DNA from: Azoarcus sp. DN11
GTDB taxonomy: Bacteria > Pseudomonadota > Gammaproteobacteria > Burkholderiales > Rhodocyclaceae
Length of the DNA: 64,000 bases
Assembly (NCBI RefSeq): GCF_003628555.1
Contig: NZ_CP021731.1
Coordinates: 3,162,001-3,226,000 of the forward strand
Reading direction: 5' to 3'
Shown: piece by piece, positions 1-9,182 of the stretch
Layout of the letters: the number at the start of each line of letters is the position of its first letter
Numbering within the stretch: the stretch's first letter is position 1
The notes under the pieces: model-generated
Databases searched by the model: none
Seen by the model: only the letters and a program-made list of their open reading frames with translations
What the model was told of the DNA's origin: nothing
Translations under genes and position numbers: made by a program

Positions 1-30
1 GACGCGCTGGCACGCGCACTGCGCAAGTAA
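1..30 (+). CDS. C-terminal tail of an upstream gene (partial)
   Basis: An open frame enters from the left edge and ends at TAA 28-30, giving the last nine residues DALARALRK. The next gene starts four bases later, so the two are probably co-transcribed. Too little is visible to assign a function. Confidence 0.6.
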   Translation, partial: DALARALRK

Positions 31-34
31 GACC

Positions 35-403
35 ATGAGCACGACGATCTACGGCATCAAGAACTGCGATATGATGAAGAAGGCCTTTGCCTGGCTCGAC
101 GCGCAGGGCATCGCCTACACTTTCCACGACTACCGCAAGTCCGGCATCTCCCCCGACACGCTCGCCCGCTGGTGCGACCGCCTCGGCTGGCAGGCGCTGG
201 TCAACACGCGCGGCACCACCTGGCGCAAGCTCGACCCCGCGCAGCAGGCGATCGCCTCCGCCGCGGACGCCATCGCGCTGATGGCCGCGCACACCAGCGT
301 CATCCGCCGCCCCGTGATCGAGACGGCCTCGGGCGGGATCGTCGCCGGATTCGACACCGAACGCCTCACCGCGCTGTTCGCGCAGGACGGAGCCCACCGA
401 TGA
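35..403 (+). CDS. ArsC/Spx-family (YffB-like) thioredoxin-fold reductase
   Basis: A 122-residue protein of the ArsC/YffB superfamily, small thioredoxin-fold proteins. The N-terminal start [15 protein letters not shown] carries the single family cysteine (residue 11) in the position of the ArsC nucleophile. The family signature around the cis-Pro is seen as RRPVIE near residue 92. Length is typical of the YffB branch, whose substrate is unsettled; glutathione-dependent reduction is the usual guess. Its TGA overlaps the ATG of hslO (ATGA at 400-403), so the two are translationally coupled. Arsenate resistance is unlikely because no ars genes are nearby. Confidence 0.85.
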   Translation: MSTTIYGIKNCDMMKKAFAWLDAQGIAYTFHDYRKSGISPDTLARWCDRLGWQALVNTRGTTWRKLDPAQQAIASAADAIALMAAHTSVIRRPVIETASGGIVAGFDTERLTALFAQDGAHR

Positions 404-1284
404 AGACTCACAAGAGCTACGTACGCCGCTTCCTGCTCGAGGACCTCGACATCCGCGGCGCCGTCGTGCGCCTGGACGACGTCTGGCAGGCACTGCAGAA
501 GGGGCGCAACTACCCGCGCAACGTCGGCACCCTGCTCGGCGAGATGAGCGCCGTGTCGGCACTGATCACCGCGAACCTCAAGCAGGCCGGGCGCCTCACC
601 TTCCAGGTGCAGGGCCACGGGGCGGTACGCCTGCTCGTGGTCGACTGCGACGAGACCCTGAACCTGCGCGGCTTCGCGGCCTTCGACGAGCCCGTACCGG
701 ACGGCGACCACCTCGCGCAGTTGGTCGGCGACGGCATCCTCCAGCTCACGCTGGACGTCGAAGGCATGGACCAGCCCTACCAGAGCCTCGTCCCGCTCGA
801 AGGCAACAGCATCGCCACGGTGTTCGAGCATTACCTGCAGCAGTCCGAACAGCAGCCGGCCGGCCTGTGGCTCGCGTGCAGCAAGGACGCGGCCGCGGCA
901 CTGTTCCTGCAGAAGCTCCCCGGCGCCGACGCGCGCGACGAGGACGGCTGGTCGCGCGCCCACCAGTTCGCGCAGACCGTCACGCGCGAAGAACTCCTTG
1001 CGCTCGACCCCGAGACCCTGCTCGGCCGCCTGTTCGCCGAGGAAACCGTGCGCCTCTACGATCCGCGCCCGGTGACCCACGACTTCCCGCCCGACCGCGA
1101 CAAGATCGTCGCGATGCTGCGCGCGCTCGGCGAAGGCGAGGTGCGCCGCATCTACGCCGAGCACGGCGAGCTGGTCGTGCGCGACGACCTGTCGAACCAC
1201 GAATACCGCTTCGAACCGGACGAGATCGACGAACTCTTCGAGTCCGGCCCCGGCCCCGCGGAACCGCCTCCGACCCTGCACTGA
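400..1284 (+). CDS. hslO: Hsp33 chaperonin lacking all four zinc-ligand cysteines
   Basis: A 294-residue Hsp33-family protein. The start [12 protein letters not shown] overlaps the stop of the upstream gene and fits the family N-terminus; longer upstream extensions read into the overlapping gene. Classical Hsp33 is activated when a C-terminal zinc centre (CxC plus CxxC) is oxidised. Aligning the C-terminus by its YDP anchor and the following EHGEL block, the four expected cysteines are replaced: the CxC positions read F and P ([14 protein letters not shown]), and the CxxC positions read D and S ([11 protein letters not shown]). The core fold, including the LLGEMSA and NLKQAGRLT blocks, is intact. 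The protein is therefore probably folded, but its redox switch should be absent or different. Confidence 0.9.
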   Translation: MKTHKSYVRRFLLEDLDIRGAVVRLDDVWQALQKGRNYPRNVGTLLGEMSAVSALITANLKQAGRLTFQVQGHGAVRLLVVDCDETLNLRGFAAFDEPVPDGDHLAQLVGDGILQLTLDVEGMDQPYQSLVPLEGNSIATVFEHYLQQSEQQPAGLWLACSKDAAAALFLQKLPGADARDEDGWSRAHQFAQTVTREELLALDPETLLGRLFAEETVRLYDPRPVTHDFPPDRDKIVAMLRALGEGEVRRIYAEHGELVVRDDLSNHEYRFEPDEIDELFESGPGPAEPPPTLH

Positions 1285-1297
1285 GCGCGATTATGGC

Positions 1298-1327
1298 CTT
1301 CCGGTGCATGACATCATGCACCGGAAG
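1298..1327. repeat. Perfect 14-2-14 palindrome between hslO and minC
   Basis: The 14-base arm CTTCCGGTGCATGA (1298-1311) is followed by CA and then its exact reverse complement (1314-1327). It lies 13 bases after the hslO stop and 60 bases before minC. No T-run follows on either strand, so it is not a standard intrinsic terminator. It could be an operator or a transcript-processing hairpin. Confidence 0.7.
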
Positions 1328-1387
1328 ATCCTTGCCCGATTCCACTGTCGTCATTAGACTTTCAAGCTTTTCGGCCTCATCGTACCC

Positions 1388-2167
1388 ATGTCCGCTTCCA
1401 ACGCCGCCCGCTCGATCGAGTTCCGTAATGCGACGCTCGGCGCCACCATAGCGGTCCTGCGCGAAACCGAACCGGCAAGGCTCGCCGACGCCCTGCACCT
1501 GATGCTCGGCGGCATGCCCGATTTCTTCAGCGGCGAAGCGGCCGTGCTTGATTTCGCCGACATCGCGGCCTACCCCGAACGCATCGACTGGGTCGGCCTC
1601 GCGAGCCTCTTCCGCCGCTACCGGCTGCAGCCCGTCGGCGTGCGCAACCTGCCGGAAGACCTCGCCGCGACGGCCCGTCAGGCGGGACTCGCGATCCTCG
1701 ACGCGGCCGAACTGCGCGACCGCCAGGGCGCGGCACCCGCAGCGCCGCAACCGCACCCGGAACCCGCCCCCGCCGCACAGCCCGCACCGGCTCCGGCCGC
1801 CGCACCGGCAAGCTCCGCGAACACCCTCTACATCGACCGTCCGCTGCGTTCCGGCCAGCAGGTGTACGCCCGCGGCGCCGACCTCGTGCTCCTGGCCGGC
1901 GTCAGCAACGGCTCGGAAGTCATCGCCGACGGCAGCATCCACTGTTACGGCCCGCTGCGCGGCCGCGCGCTCGCCGGCGCCCGCGGCAATACCGAAGCGC
2001 GCATCGTGACGACCAATTTCGGCCCCGAACTGGTGTCGATCGCCGGCATCTATCGCACCTTCGAGCAGGGCATTCCCGCTTCGCTCGCCGGCCGTGCAGC
2101 GCTCGTGCGCCTCACGGACGGGGGCACCGACCAGAAACTTGACATCGAACCGCTGCAGCTCGGTTGA
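1388..2167 (+). CDS. minC: Septum site-determining protein MinC
   Basis: A 259-residue cell-division inhibitor. Residues about 10-110 form the MinC N-terminal FtsZ-inhibiting domain, followed by an Ala/Pro-rich linker (about 117-145) and the C-terminal beta-helix domain that binds MinD. The C-terminal part shows the family pattern of repeated glycines, with GADLVLLAGVSNGSEVIADG and HCYGPLRGRALAGA. The gene is first in a minC-minD-minE operon; minD follows after 31 bases. MinCD blocks FtsZ ring assembly at the poles. Length and order are typical of betaproteobacteria. Confidence 0.97.
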   Translation: MSASNAARSIEFRNATLGATIAVLRETEPARLADALHLMLGGMPDFFSGEAAVLDFADIAAYPERIDWVGLASLFRRYRLQPVGVRNLPEDLAATARQAGLAILDAAELRDRQGAAPAAPQPHPEPAPAAQPAPAPAAAPASSANTLYIDRPLRSGQQVYARGADLVLLAGVSNGSEVIADGSIHCYGPLRGRALAGARGNTEARIVTTNFGPELVSIAGIYRTFEQGIPASLAGRAALVRLTDGGTDQKLDIEPLQLG

Positions 2168-2198
2168 GCGCAGCGCACACTTTCAGGAAGGACAAACC

Positions 2199-3014
2199 GT
2201 GACTCGTGTCGTCGTCGTAACCTCGGGCAAGGGTGGCGTGGGCAAGACCACCACCAGCGCCGCCTTTTCCTCCGGCCTGGCCCTGCGCGGCTTCAAGACG
2301 GCCGTCATCGACTTCGACGTCGGCCTGCGCAACCTCGACCTGATCATGGGCTGCGAGCGCCGCGTCGTGTATGACCTCATCAACGTCATCAACGGCGACG
2401 CCAAGCTCAACCAGGCGCTCATCAAGGACAAGCACTGCGACAACCTCTTCGTGCTGCCCGCCTCGCAGACGCGCGACAAGGACGCGCTGACCGAGGAAGG
2501 CGTCGAGAAGGTGATCCACGACCTCGAGCACATGGGTTTCGACTACATCGTGTGCGACTCCCCCGCCGGCATCGAGCGCGGCGCCGTGCTCGCGCTGACT
2601 TTCGCCGACGAGGCGATCGTCACGACCAACCCCGAAGTCTCGTCGGTGCGCGACTCCGACCGCATCCTCGGCATCCTGCAGTCGAAGTCCCGCCGCGCCG
2701 AGGAAGGCAAGGAGCCGGTCAAGGAGCACCTGCTCGTCACCCGCTACTCGCCCAAGCGCGTCGACGAAGGCGAGATGCTGTCGTACAAGGACGTGCAGGA
2801 ACTGCTGCGCGTACCACTGATCGGCGTGATCCCGGAATCCGAGTCGGTGCTCCAGGCCTCGAACCAGGGCATGCCGGCGATCCACCTGAAAGGCTCCGAC
2901 GTCGCCGAAGCCTACACCGACGTCGTCGCGCGCTTCCTCGGCGAGAACCGCGAGCTGCGCTTCGTGAACTACGAGAAGCCCGGGCTCATCAAGCGCCTGT
3001 TCGGAGGCAAGTGA
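2199..3014 (+). CDS. minD: Septum site-determining ATPase MinD
   Basis: A 271-residue ParA/MinD-family ATPase. The start is the GTG at 2199, preceded by AGGAAGG, giving [17 protein letters not shown]; this holds the deviant Walker A motif with the signature lysine. Further motifs are the [11 protein letters not shown] switch region and a C-terminal amphipathic membrane-targeting helix ([12 protein letters not shown]). ATP-bound MinD dimerises on the membrane, recruits MinC and is released by MinE. minE follows after one base. Confidence 0.98.
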   Translation: MTRVVVVTSGKGGVGKTTTSAAFSSGLALRGFKTAVIDFDVGLRNLDLIMGCERRVVYDLINVINGDAKLNQALIKDKHCDNLFVLPASQTRDKDALTEEGVEKVIHDLEHMGFDYIVCDSPAGIERGAVLALTFADEAIVTTNPEVSSVRDSDRILGILQSKSRRAEEGKEPVKEHLLVTRYSPKRVDEGEMLSYKDVQELLRVPLIGVIPESESVLQASNQGMPAIHLKGSDVAEAYTDVVARFLGENRELRFVNYEKPGLIKRLFGGK

Positions 3015-3015
3015 A

Positions 3016-3276
3016 ATGTCCTTCCTGGCCCGCCTCTTCGGCGAAAAGAAGAAGACGGCGGAAATCGCCAAGAACCGCCTGTCGCTGCTGATCGCCCACG
3101 AGCGCAGCGGCGATGCGGCCAAGGCGGATTTCCTGCCGGCGCTGCAGCGCGAGCTGATCGACGTCATCTCGAAGTACGTCTCGGTCAATCCGGACGACAT
3201 CAAGGTGCACCTCGACAAGCAGGACAACTACGAGGTCCTGGAAGTCAAGATCGAGCTGCCCGAACAGGCCCGCTGA
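3016..3276 (+). CDS. minE: Cell division topological specificity factor MinE
   Basis: An 86-residue MinE. The N-terminal membrane-targeting segment (SFLARLFG) is followed by the anti-MinCD helix ([16 protein letters not shown], residues about 16-31) and the C-terminal dimerisation domain ending in [13 protein letters not shown]. It stimulates MinD ATPase and drives the pole-to-pole oscillation. It is the last gene of the min operon, one base after minD. Confidence 0.97.
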   Translation: MSFLARLFGEKKKTAEIAKNRLSLLIAHERSGDAAKADFLPALQRELIDVISKYVSVNPDDIKVHLDKQDNYEVLEVKIELPEQAR

Positions 3277-3313
3277 TCCCCCGCGGCACAGATCCGCGGC
3301 GCATGCCGCACGT

Positions 3314-3341
3314 CACCGGGCGCACCCCACGGCGCCCGGTG
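3314..3341. terminator. GC-rich hairpin between convergent minE and MCP gene
   Basis: The arm CACCGGGCGC (3314-3323) pairs with GCGCCCGGTG (3332-3341) across an 8-base loop. It sits in the 75-bp gap between two convergent genes, as expected for a shared terminator. No T-run follows, so termination efficiency is uncertain. Confidence 0.5.
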
Positions 3342-3351
3342 CTCTCGCCAT

Positions 3352-5151
3352 TCAGCGTTCGGCGAGCAACGCCTCCGCCGGCATGCCGACGCGCACGTTG
3401 CCCCACAGCCGGCCGCCGATCATGATCGGCATCGACATGTCGCACAGGATCTCGCCGGTATCGCGCATGAAGGTCTGCAGCAGCAACGGATCGGTGTTCT
3501 TCGCCCCGCGCAGCTCCGCCACCCCCTCGAACTTGCGGCACGTGCGGTTGCCGACCAGGTCCGCCTCCCGGTTCCCCGTCAGCGGCTTCGAATACTTGAG
3601 GTTGTGCCCCGACAGATAGCTGTCGACGTTCAAGCCCACGGCATAGGCACAGCCCGGAATCGCCGCGAGGCACTCGTCGAGGATCTTCTGGCAACGACGG
3701 GTGTATTCGTCGCCCCACGACACCTTGAACTTCTGCGGGAAGGTGTCGGGAATCGGCTGGTAGCGCTTGTCGAACACGTCGAAGCGGTTGTTCCTCATCT
3801 CCTCGAGCTGGGCCTGCACGCGATCGCGGAAGATCCGCGCCTGCTCGACGGCGTGATCGAACTCGCCCTTGCCGATCTTGAAGCGTGACACCAGCTCCTG
3901 CACGGACTCGGTCGCGCGGGCGAGCTTCACCGTGCAGTCCTCGGACTCTTCCATGTGCTTCGCCACCGTACCCGACAGATCGTGGATCGTGGCCACGTTC
4001 TCGTGCACCTGCCCGTTGGTCGCCGAGAGCTGCTCCATCGCGGTCGCGATCTGCAGCAACTGCTCGCCGGTCGTCTCGAATTCGCCGACCATGAACTGGA
4101 ACTGCATCGCCGAGCGCGCGACGACTTCGCGCGCCTGCAGCACGTCGACGTTGATGACCTCGTTCTCGGCGCGGGTGTTCATCACGCGGCCGATCATCCC
4201 GTCGATATTGCCGGTGATTTCCTCGGCCGCGGTATTCACGCGCTCGGCGAGCTTGCGCACCTCGTCCGCGACGACCGCGAAGCCGCGCCCCGCCTCGCCC
4301 GCACGCGCGGCCTCGATCGCGGCGTTGAGCGCGAGGAGGTTGGTCTGGTCGGCGATCTCGCGGATCAGCGACGCGATCTGCTTGACGCTCTCGGAGCGCT
4401 TCGACAGGTCGTCCACGGTCGCGTTGAAGTGCAGCACCTTCTCGCTCACCGCGTTGATCTTCTCCGAGATGTCGCGCATCTCCCCCAGTGAAGCACGCGC
4501 GATCTCCAGGTTCTTGGTTGTCGACTCGGAAATCTGATGTGTGCTCTCCGACACGCTCTCGATCGCGGAGGTCGATTCGGTGCTCGCGCTGAACACCACC
4601 TCGGTGAGCTGCCCTTGTCGGCGCGCGTCGTTCGCCGCCCCCTGGACGCGCGACTTCACGATCACGGCATCACGGGCGATGCTCACCGTCATCGTGCGCA
4701 CGTCGCCGATGATCTGGCGCATCTTCTCGGCGAAATGGTTATAGCTGATCGCGAGGTCGCGCAGTTCGTCGTGCGTGACGAGCGGCAGGTTGCGCGAGAA
4801 GTCGCCCTCGCCGCGCGCAATCTCGTTGAAGATGTCGGTAATGATGCGCACCGGCCGGACGATGAGGTGCCGGATGTAGAGGATCTGCCCGACGATGACC
4901 GCGAGCACCACGGCCGTCACGATCGCCATCAGGTACAGCCCGGTCTCGAGCGAAGCGGAGACCTGCTGCGCCAGCTCGGGCGGAATCTTTCCCGCCTCGA
5001 GCAGCGCTTGGACCGCCATCTTCTGGTTCAGGTAGATCCCGACGTACGCCAGGTCGATGAAGAACAGCAACAGGAAGCTGCACAGCTTCTTGGTGAGCGA
5101 ATTCCAGAACGTCTTCTCGATCGTTTCGTACAGGCTTTCGGACGAGCCCAT
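3352..5151 (-). CDS. Methyl-accepting chemotaxis protein with C-terminal ligand-type domain
   Basis: A 599-residue receptor. TM1 is at about 23-41 and TM2 at about 71-93, leaving a periplasmic loop of only some 30 residues. A HAMP domain follows (about 94-150), then the MCP signalling domain whose tip reads [20 protein letters not shown]. After the signalling domain there is an extra cytoplasmic region (about 470-599) with a sensor-like module: [28 protein letters not shown] and GNVRVGMP. This module is found at the C-terminus of many betaproteobacterial MCPs, and the signal is probably read inside the cell. The gene is monocistronic and divergent from lysS. The ligand cannot be inferred. Confidence 0.92.
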   Translation of the reverse strand: MGSSESLYETIEKTFWNSLTKKLCSFLLLFFIDLAYVGIYLNQKMAVQALLEAGKIPPELAQQVSASLETGLYLMAIVTAVVLAVIVGQILYIRHLIVRPVRIITDIFNEIARGEGDFSRNLPLVTHDELRDLAISYNHFAEKMRQIIGDVRTMTVSIARDAVIVKSRVQGAANDARRQGQLTEVVFSASTESTSAIESVSESTHQISESTTKNLEIARASLGEMRDISEKINAVSEKVLHFNATVDDLSKRSESVKQIASLIREIADQTNLLALNAAIEAARAGEAGRGFAVVADEVRKLAERVNTAAEEITGNIDGMIGRVMNTRAENEVINVDVLQAREVVARSAMQFQFMVGEFETTGEQLLQIATAMEQLSATNGQVHENVATIHDLSGTVAKHMEESEDCTVKLARATESVQELVSRFKIGKGEFDHAVEQARIFRDRVQAQLEEMRNNRFDVFDKRYQPIPDTFPQKFKVSWGDEYTRRCQKILDECLAAIPGCAYAVGLNVDSYLSGHNLKYSKPLTGNREADLVGNRTCRKFEGVAELRGAKNTDPLLLQTFMRDTGEILCDMSMPIMIGGRLWGNVRVGMPAEALLAER

Positions 5152-5333
5152 TTCCTTCCTCCCCGCCTACGGTTTGCTTCGGATATATCGCGACTATCGG
5201 CCGCAGCGGGCGACACTTTAGCGCTTCGACCAATTTTGTGCCCCACCACGATGCGTGACGGCGAGCGGCGCGGATTTGCGGGGTATTCCCGGGCATGCCA
5301 CAATTATCTTTTTAGCCGCAAGCCTGCCGATTC

Positions 5334-6842
5334 ATGAGCGACCAGAACAACAACGCCCCGACCGTAGCCGACGAGAACCACATCATCGCCGAGCGGCGTG
5401 AAAAACTGGCCGCGTGGCGCGCCACCGGCCGCGCCTTCCCGAACGACTTCGCTCGCGAGAACACCGCGGGCAAGCTCGACGAACTGTACGGCGACAAGGA
5501 ACCCGAGGCTCTGGAAGCCAACCCGGTCGAAGTGAAGGTCGCCGGCCGCGTGATGCTCAAGCGCGTCATGGGCAAGGCCAGCTTTGTCACGATCCAGGAC
5601 CTGTCCGGCCGCATCCAGCTCTACGTGACGCGCGACGCAGTGGGCGAAGAGATCTACGTCGACTTCAAGCACTGGGACATCGGCGACATCGTCGGCGGCG
5701 TGGGTACCGTGTTCAAGACGCGCACCGGCGAACTGTCGGTCAAGGTGACCGAAGTGCGCCTGCTCACCAAGAGCCTGCGCCCGCTGCCGGACAAGTTCCA
5801 CGGCCTCACCGACGTCGAGCAGAAGTACCGCCAGCGCTACGTCGACCTCATCATGAACGAGCAGACGCGCTTCACCTTCGTCGCGCGCAGCCGCATGGTG
5901 CAGTCGATCCGCAATTACATGGTCACTCACGGCTTCCTCGAAGTCGAAACGCCGATGATGCACCCCATCCCCGGCGGCGCCGCGGCCAAGCCCTTCATCA
6001 CGCATCACAACGCGCTGGACATGGAGCTGTTCCTGCGCATCGCGCCTGAGCTCTACCTCAAGCGCCTCGTGGTGGGCGGCTTCGAGAAGGTCTTCGAAGT
6101 CAACCGCAACTTCCGCAACGAAGGCCTCAGCCCGCGCCACAACCCCGAATTCACGATGATGGAGTTCTACGAGGCCTACGCGGACTATCGCAGCCTGATG
6201 AACTTCACCGAAGGCCTGCTGCGCCAGGCCGCGCGCGAAGCGCTGGGCACCGAGGTGTTCGTGTACCAGGGCCGCGAGCTCGACCTGTCCAAGCCCTTCG
6301 CGCGCCTGACCATCGTCGAGGCGATCCGCAAGTATCACCCGGGCTTCACCGTCGAGCAGCTCAACGACGCCGCCTGGGTGCGCAACAAGCTCAAGGACCT
6401 CAAGGCCGAACCGCGCGACGGCGCCGGCCTCGGCACGCTGCAGCTGATGCTGTTCGAGGAAACCACCGAGGCCGAGCTGTGGGAACCGACCTTCATCGTC
6501 GACTACCCGGCCGAAGTGTCGCCGCTCGCGCGCCGCAACGACGCCAACCCGGACATCACCGAACGCTTCGAACTCTTCATCGTCGGCCGCGAGATCGCCA
6601 ACGGCTTCTCCGAACTGAACGACCCCGAGGACCAGGCCGCGCGCTTCCTCGAGCAGGTGAAGGCGAAGGAAGCCGGCGACGAGGAGGCGATGTATTTCGA
6701 CGCCGACTACATCCGCGCGCTGGAATTCGGCCTGCCCCCGACCGGCGGCTGCGGCATCGGCATCGACCGCCTCGTGATGTTGCTCACCGACAGCCCGAGC
6801 ATCCGCGACGTGATCCTCTTCCCGCAGATGCGGCTGGAATGA
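5334..6842 (+). CDS. lysS: Class II lysyl-tRNA synthetase
   Basis: A 502-residue class II LysRS. The N-terminal OB-fold anticodon-binding domain (about 60-170; [21 protein letters not shown]) is followed by the catalytic core. Motif 2 is visible as [20 protein letters not shown] and motif 3 as [16 protein letters not shown] near the C-terminus. It charges tRNA-Lys with ATP. Length matches the E. coli enzyme (about 505). A strong terminator follows at 6867. Confidence 0.98.
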   Translation: MSDQNNNAPTVADENHIIAERREKLAAWRATGRAFPNDFARENTAGKLDELYGDKEPEALEANPVEVKVAGRVMLKRVMGKASFVTIQDLSGRIQLYVTRDAVGEEIYVDFKHWDIGDIVGGVGTVFKTRTGELSVKVTEVRLLTKSLRPLPDKFHGLTDVEQKYRQRYVDLIMNEQTRFTFVARSRMVQSIRNYMVTHGFLEVETPMMHPIPGGAAAKPFITHHNALDMELFLRIAPELYLKRLVVGGFEKVFEVNRNFRNEGLSPRHNPEFTMMEFYEAYADYRSLMNFTEGLLRQAAREALGTEVFVYQGRELDLSKPFARLTIVEAIRKYHPGFTVEQLNDAAWVRNKLKDLKAEPRDGAGLGTLQLMLFEETTEAELWEPTFIVDYPAEVSPLARRNDANPDITERFELFIVGREIANGFSELNDPEDQAARFLEQVKAKEAGDEEAMYFDADYIRALEFGLPPTGGCGIGIDRLVMLLTDSPSIRDVILFPQMRLE

Positions 6843-6866
6843 CCGGCAACGCTGCAACGAAACCCC

Positions 6867-6893
6867 GGGCGCCGCAAGGCGCCCTGTCTTTTT
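6867..6893 (+). terminator. Rho-independent terminator after lysS
   Basis: Stem GGGCGCC / GGCGCCC (6867-6873 and 6878-6884) with a GCAA tetraloop is followed by TGTCTTTTT. It lies 25 bases after the lysS stop and before mnmC. Confidence 0.85.
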
Positions 6894-6916
6894 CGGCACT
6901 GGGTTCCTGAATCGCC

Positions 6917-8824
6917 ATGCCCATCGAGCCCGCCCGACTGAGCTTCACCGAGGACGGCACGCCCTGTTCGACGGCCTTTGGCGACGTATATCACTCGCGT
7001 GACGGCGGCCTCGAACAGGCGCGACACGTCTTCATCGCGGGCGACGACCTGCCGGAGCGTTGGCGGCGGCGCGAGCGCTTCACGATCGTCGAGACGGGTT
7101 TCGGCCTCGGGCTGAACTTCCTCGCCACCTGGGCGGCATGGCGGGACGATCCGCAGCGCTGCGGGCGGCTGCACTTCGTGTCGGTCGAGCGCCACCCCTT
7201 CCGCCGCGCGGATCTGGCGACGCTGCACGCGCGCTGGCCGGCGCTCGCACCGCTGGCGGCCGAACTGCAGGCGCAGTGGCCGGTGCTGATGCCGGGCATG
7301 CATCGCCTCCACCTCAATGGCGGCCGCGTCATCCTGACGCTGATGCTGGGCGACGCGCTCGAACTGCTCCCGCAACTGCAATGCCGCGCCGATGCGTTCT
7401 ATCTGGACGGTTTTTCCCCGGCGACGAACCCCGAACTGTGGTCCGCCGAGCTGCTGCGCGAGCTTCCGCGACTCGCCGCCCCCGGAGCGACGCTCGCGAC
7501 CTGGTCGGTGAGCGGCGCAGTGCGCCGGGCGCTCGGGGAGATCGGTTTCCGCTGCGAGAAGGGCGCGGGTTTCGGCGGCAAGCGCGAGATGCTGCGCGCC
7601 CGGTTCGACGCTCCCGATTCGGCGCCCGCGGGGGACTCACCCCGGCACGCGCTGGTGCTCGGCGCGGGTCTCGCCGGCAGCAGCATCGCAAACCGCCTCG
7701 CCGAGCGCGGCTGGAGCGTGGAGGTGGTCGACGCCGCCCCCGGCCCCGGTGCCGGCGCGTCGGGCAACCTGAGCGGGGTGCTGCGGCCGCTGCCGAGCCT
7801 CGACGACAACCGCCTCGCCCGCATCACGCGCGCCGGCGCGCTGTACGGCCTGCGCCACCTGCAGCGTCTGAGCGAACTCGGCCTCCCGGTGCGCTGGGAC
7901 GCCTGCGGCGTGCTGCACCTCGCACGCGATCCAGCGCACGAGGAGAAGCAGCGACGCGTCGTGGAGGCCGCGCAGGCCCCCGACGATTTCCTGCGTTTCG
8001 TCGACCGTGAGCAGGCCACGGAGCTCGCCGGCTGGCCGGTCGCACAGGGCGGCTGGTGGTTTCCGGGTGGCGGCTGGGTAAATCCGCCCAGCCTGTGCGC
8101 GGCGAATCTGGCTGCCTTTCCGCAACGCATCCGGTGTCATTACGGCCGTGGTGTCGCTGCGCTGGAGCAGGGTCCGGCGGGTTGGCGCGCACTCGATGCG
8201 GGCGGGCAGACGATCGCCGCGGCGCCGGTCGCGATCCTCGCCAACGGCACCGGCATCCGGCAGTTCCCGCAGGCGGCCGCCCTCCCCGTGCGCAGCGCGC
8301 GAGGCCAGGTGAGCCACCTGCCCGCCCTGCCAGGCAGCGCACCGCGCGTCGTCGTGTGCCGGCTCGGCTATGTCAGCCCGGAAATCGACGGCGTGCGCTG
8401 TGCCGGCGCCACCTTTTCCGTGGACGACGACGACCCGGCGCAGCGCCTCGCCGATCACCGCGAAAACCTCGCGAAACTGAACTTCATCCTGCCGGGCTTT
8501 GCCTCCGGCCTGGACCCGGCGCAACTCGACGGACGCGTCGGATTCCGTCCGGCCTCCCCGGATCGCCTGCCGATGATCGGCGCGATCCCGTCGATTCTCC
8601 AGGCCGAGCGCGGCACGCCGCTCGCGTCCATCCCGCGCCAACCGGACCTCCATGCGGTCGAGGGATTCGGCGCGCGCGGACTCGTGTGGGCCGCGCTCGC
8701 GGCCGAACTGCTGGCGAGCGAGCTTGCCGGCGACCCCCTGCCGCTCGAACGCCCCCTCGTCGACGCCCTCGACCCCGCCCGTTATCTCCTCCGCCCGCCA
8801 CGCCGCGCCGTCGCGGAGGAATGA
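6917..8824 (+). CDS. mnmC: Bifunctional tRNA mnm5s2U34 methyltransferase / FAD oxidoreductase MnmC
   Basis: A 635-residue fusion. Residues about 1-230 are the MnmD SAM methyltransferase (ETGFGLGLNFLATW, and AFYLDGFSPATNPELW for catalysis). Residues about 245-630 are the MnmC1 FAD oxidase, with the dinucleotide motif LGAGLAGSSIANRLAERGW and a C-terminal HAVEGFGARGLVWA. The oxidase removes the carboxymethyl group from cmnm5U34 and the methylase adds the final methyl, acting on the wobble base of several tRNAs. Domain order and length are as in E. coli. Confidence 0.96.
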   Translation: MPIEPARLSFTEDGTPCSTAFGDVYHSRDGGLEQARHVFIAGDDLPERWRRRERFTIVETGFGLGLNFLATWAAWRDDPQRCGRLHFVSVERHPFRRADLATLHARWPALAPLAAELQAQWPVLMPGMHRLHLNGGRVILTLMLGDALELLPQLQCRADAFYLDGFSPATNPELWSAELLRELPRLAAPGATLATWSVSGAVRRALGEIGFRCEKGAGFGGKREMLRARFDAPDSAPAGDSPRHALVLGAGLAGSSIANRLAERGWSVEVVDAAPGPGAGASGNLSGVLRPLPSLDDNRLARITRAGALYGLRHLQRLSELGLPVRWDACGVLHLARDPAHEEKQRRVVEAAQAPDDFLRFVDREQATELAGWPVAQGGWWFPGGGWVNPPSLCAANLAAFPQRIRCHYGRGVAALEQGPAGWRALDAGGQTIAAAPVAILANGTGIRQFPQAAALPVRSARGQVSHLPALPGSAPRVVVCRLGYVSPEIDGVRCAGATFSVDDDDPAQRLADHRENLAKLNFILPGFASGLDPAQLDGRVGFRPASPDRLPMIGAIPSILQAERGTPLASIPRQPDLHAVEGFGARGLVWAALAAELLASELAGDPLPLERPLVDALDPARYLLRPPRRAVAEE

Positions 8825-9182
8825 GGTGCTGCCGGCGATGGAAACATCGCGTTACAGGCACATCGCCGGTTCGTGGTATATGGGGAAAGATTCTACCGGT
8901 ATGATCATCCGTCCGAGAACGGCCATCCACGCCGGTTTTATCCATTCGAAAAGAGTGGGTATGGATGCTTTTCGGATAACCTGTGCCCGGTGCCCGTGAG
9001 AACGCCGCGCCGGCCGGTTGAAATCGACAGGGAGGTTGTTGCTCTATCTAAAATGGAACAAAGAAGCTCAGACCCTGCACTGCCTTTCGAGCTTGACGCC
9101 CATCCATCGCCACCCGCCGGCCCGGTCGGAGGGGCGCGCGGATGTGTGCCCGCCACGTCATCCGTTTCGCAGTGAGATCGTC
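8825..9182. other. 358-bp intergenic stretch without a recognisable gene
   Basis: It is somewhat less GC-rich than its flanks. An inverted repeat CCGGCGATG (8832-8840) / CATCGCCGG (8861-8869) with a 20-base loop follows the mnmC stop and may act in transcript ending. Short open frames here lack ribosome sites and resemblance to known proteins. The remainder probably carries the promoter of the kinase gene. Confidence 0.5.

Noticed and set aside
35..403. Arsenate reductase function for the ArsC-like protein
   Set aside because: The sequence belongs to the YffB/Spx-like branch and there are no other ars genes nearby.
9018..9182. N-terminal extension of the PAS kinase
   Set aside because: No resemblance to PAS proteins and no ribosome site; the ATG at 9183 begins the conserved part.
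8825..9182. Search for a tRNA or small gene in the gap after mnmC
   Set aside because: No T-loop or cloverleaf pattern and no open frame with a ribosome site.
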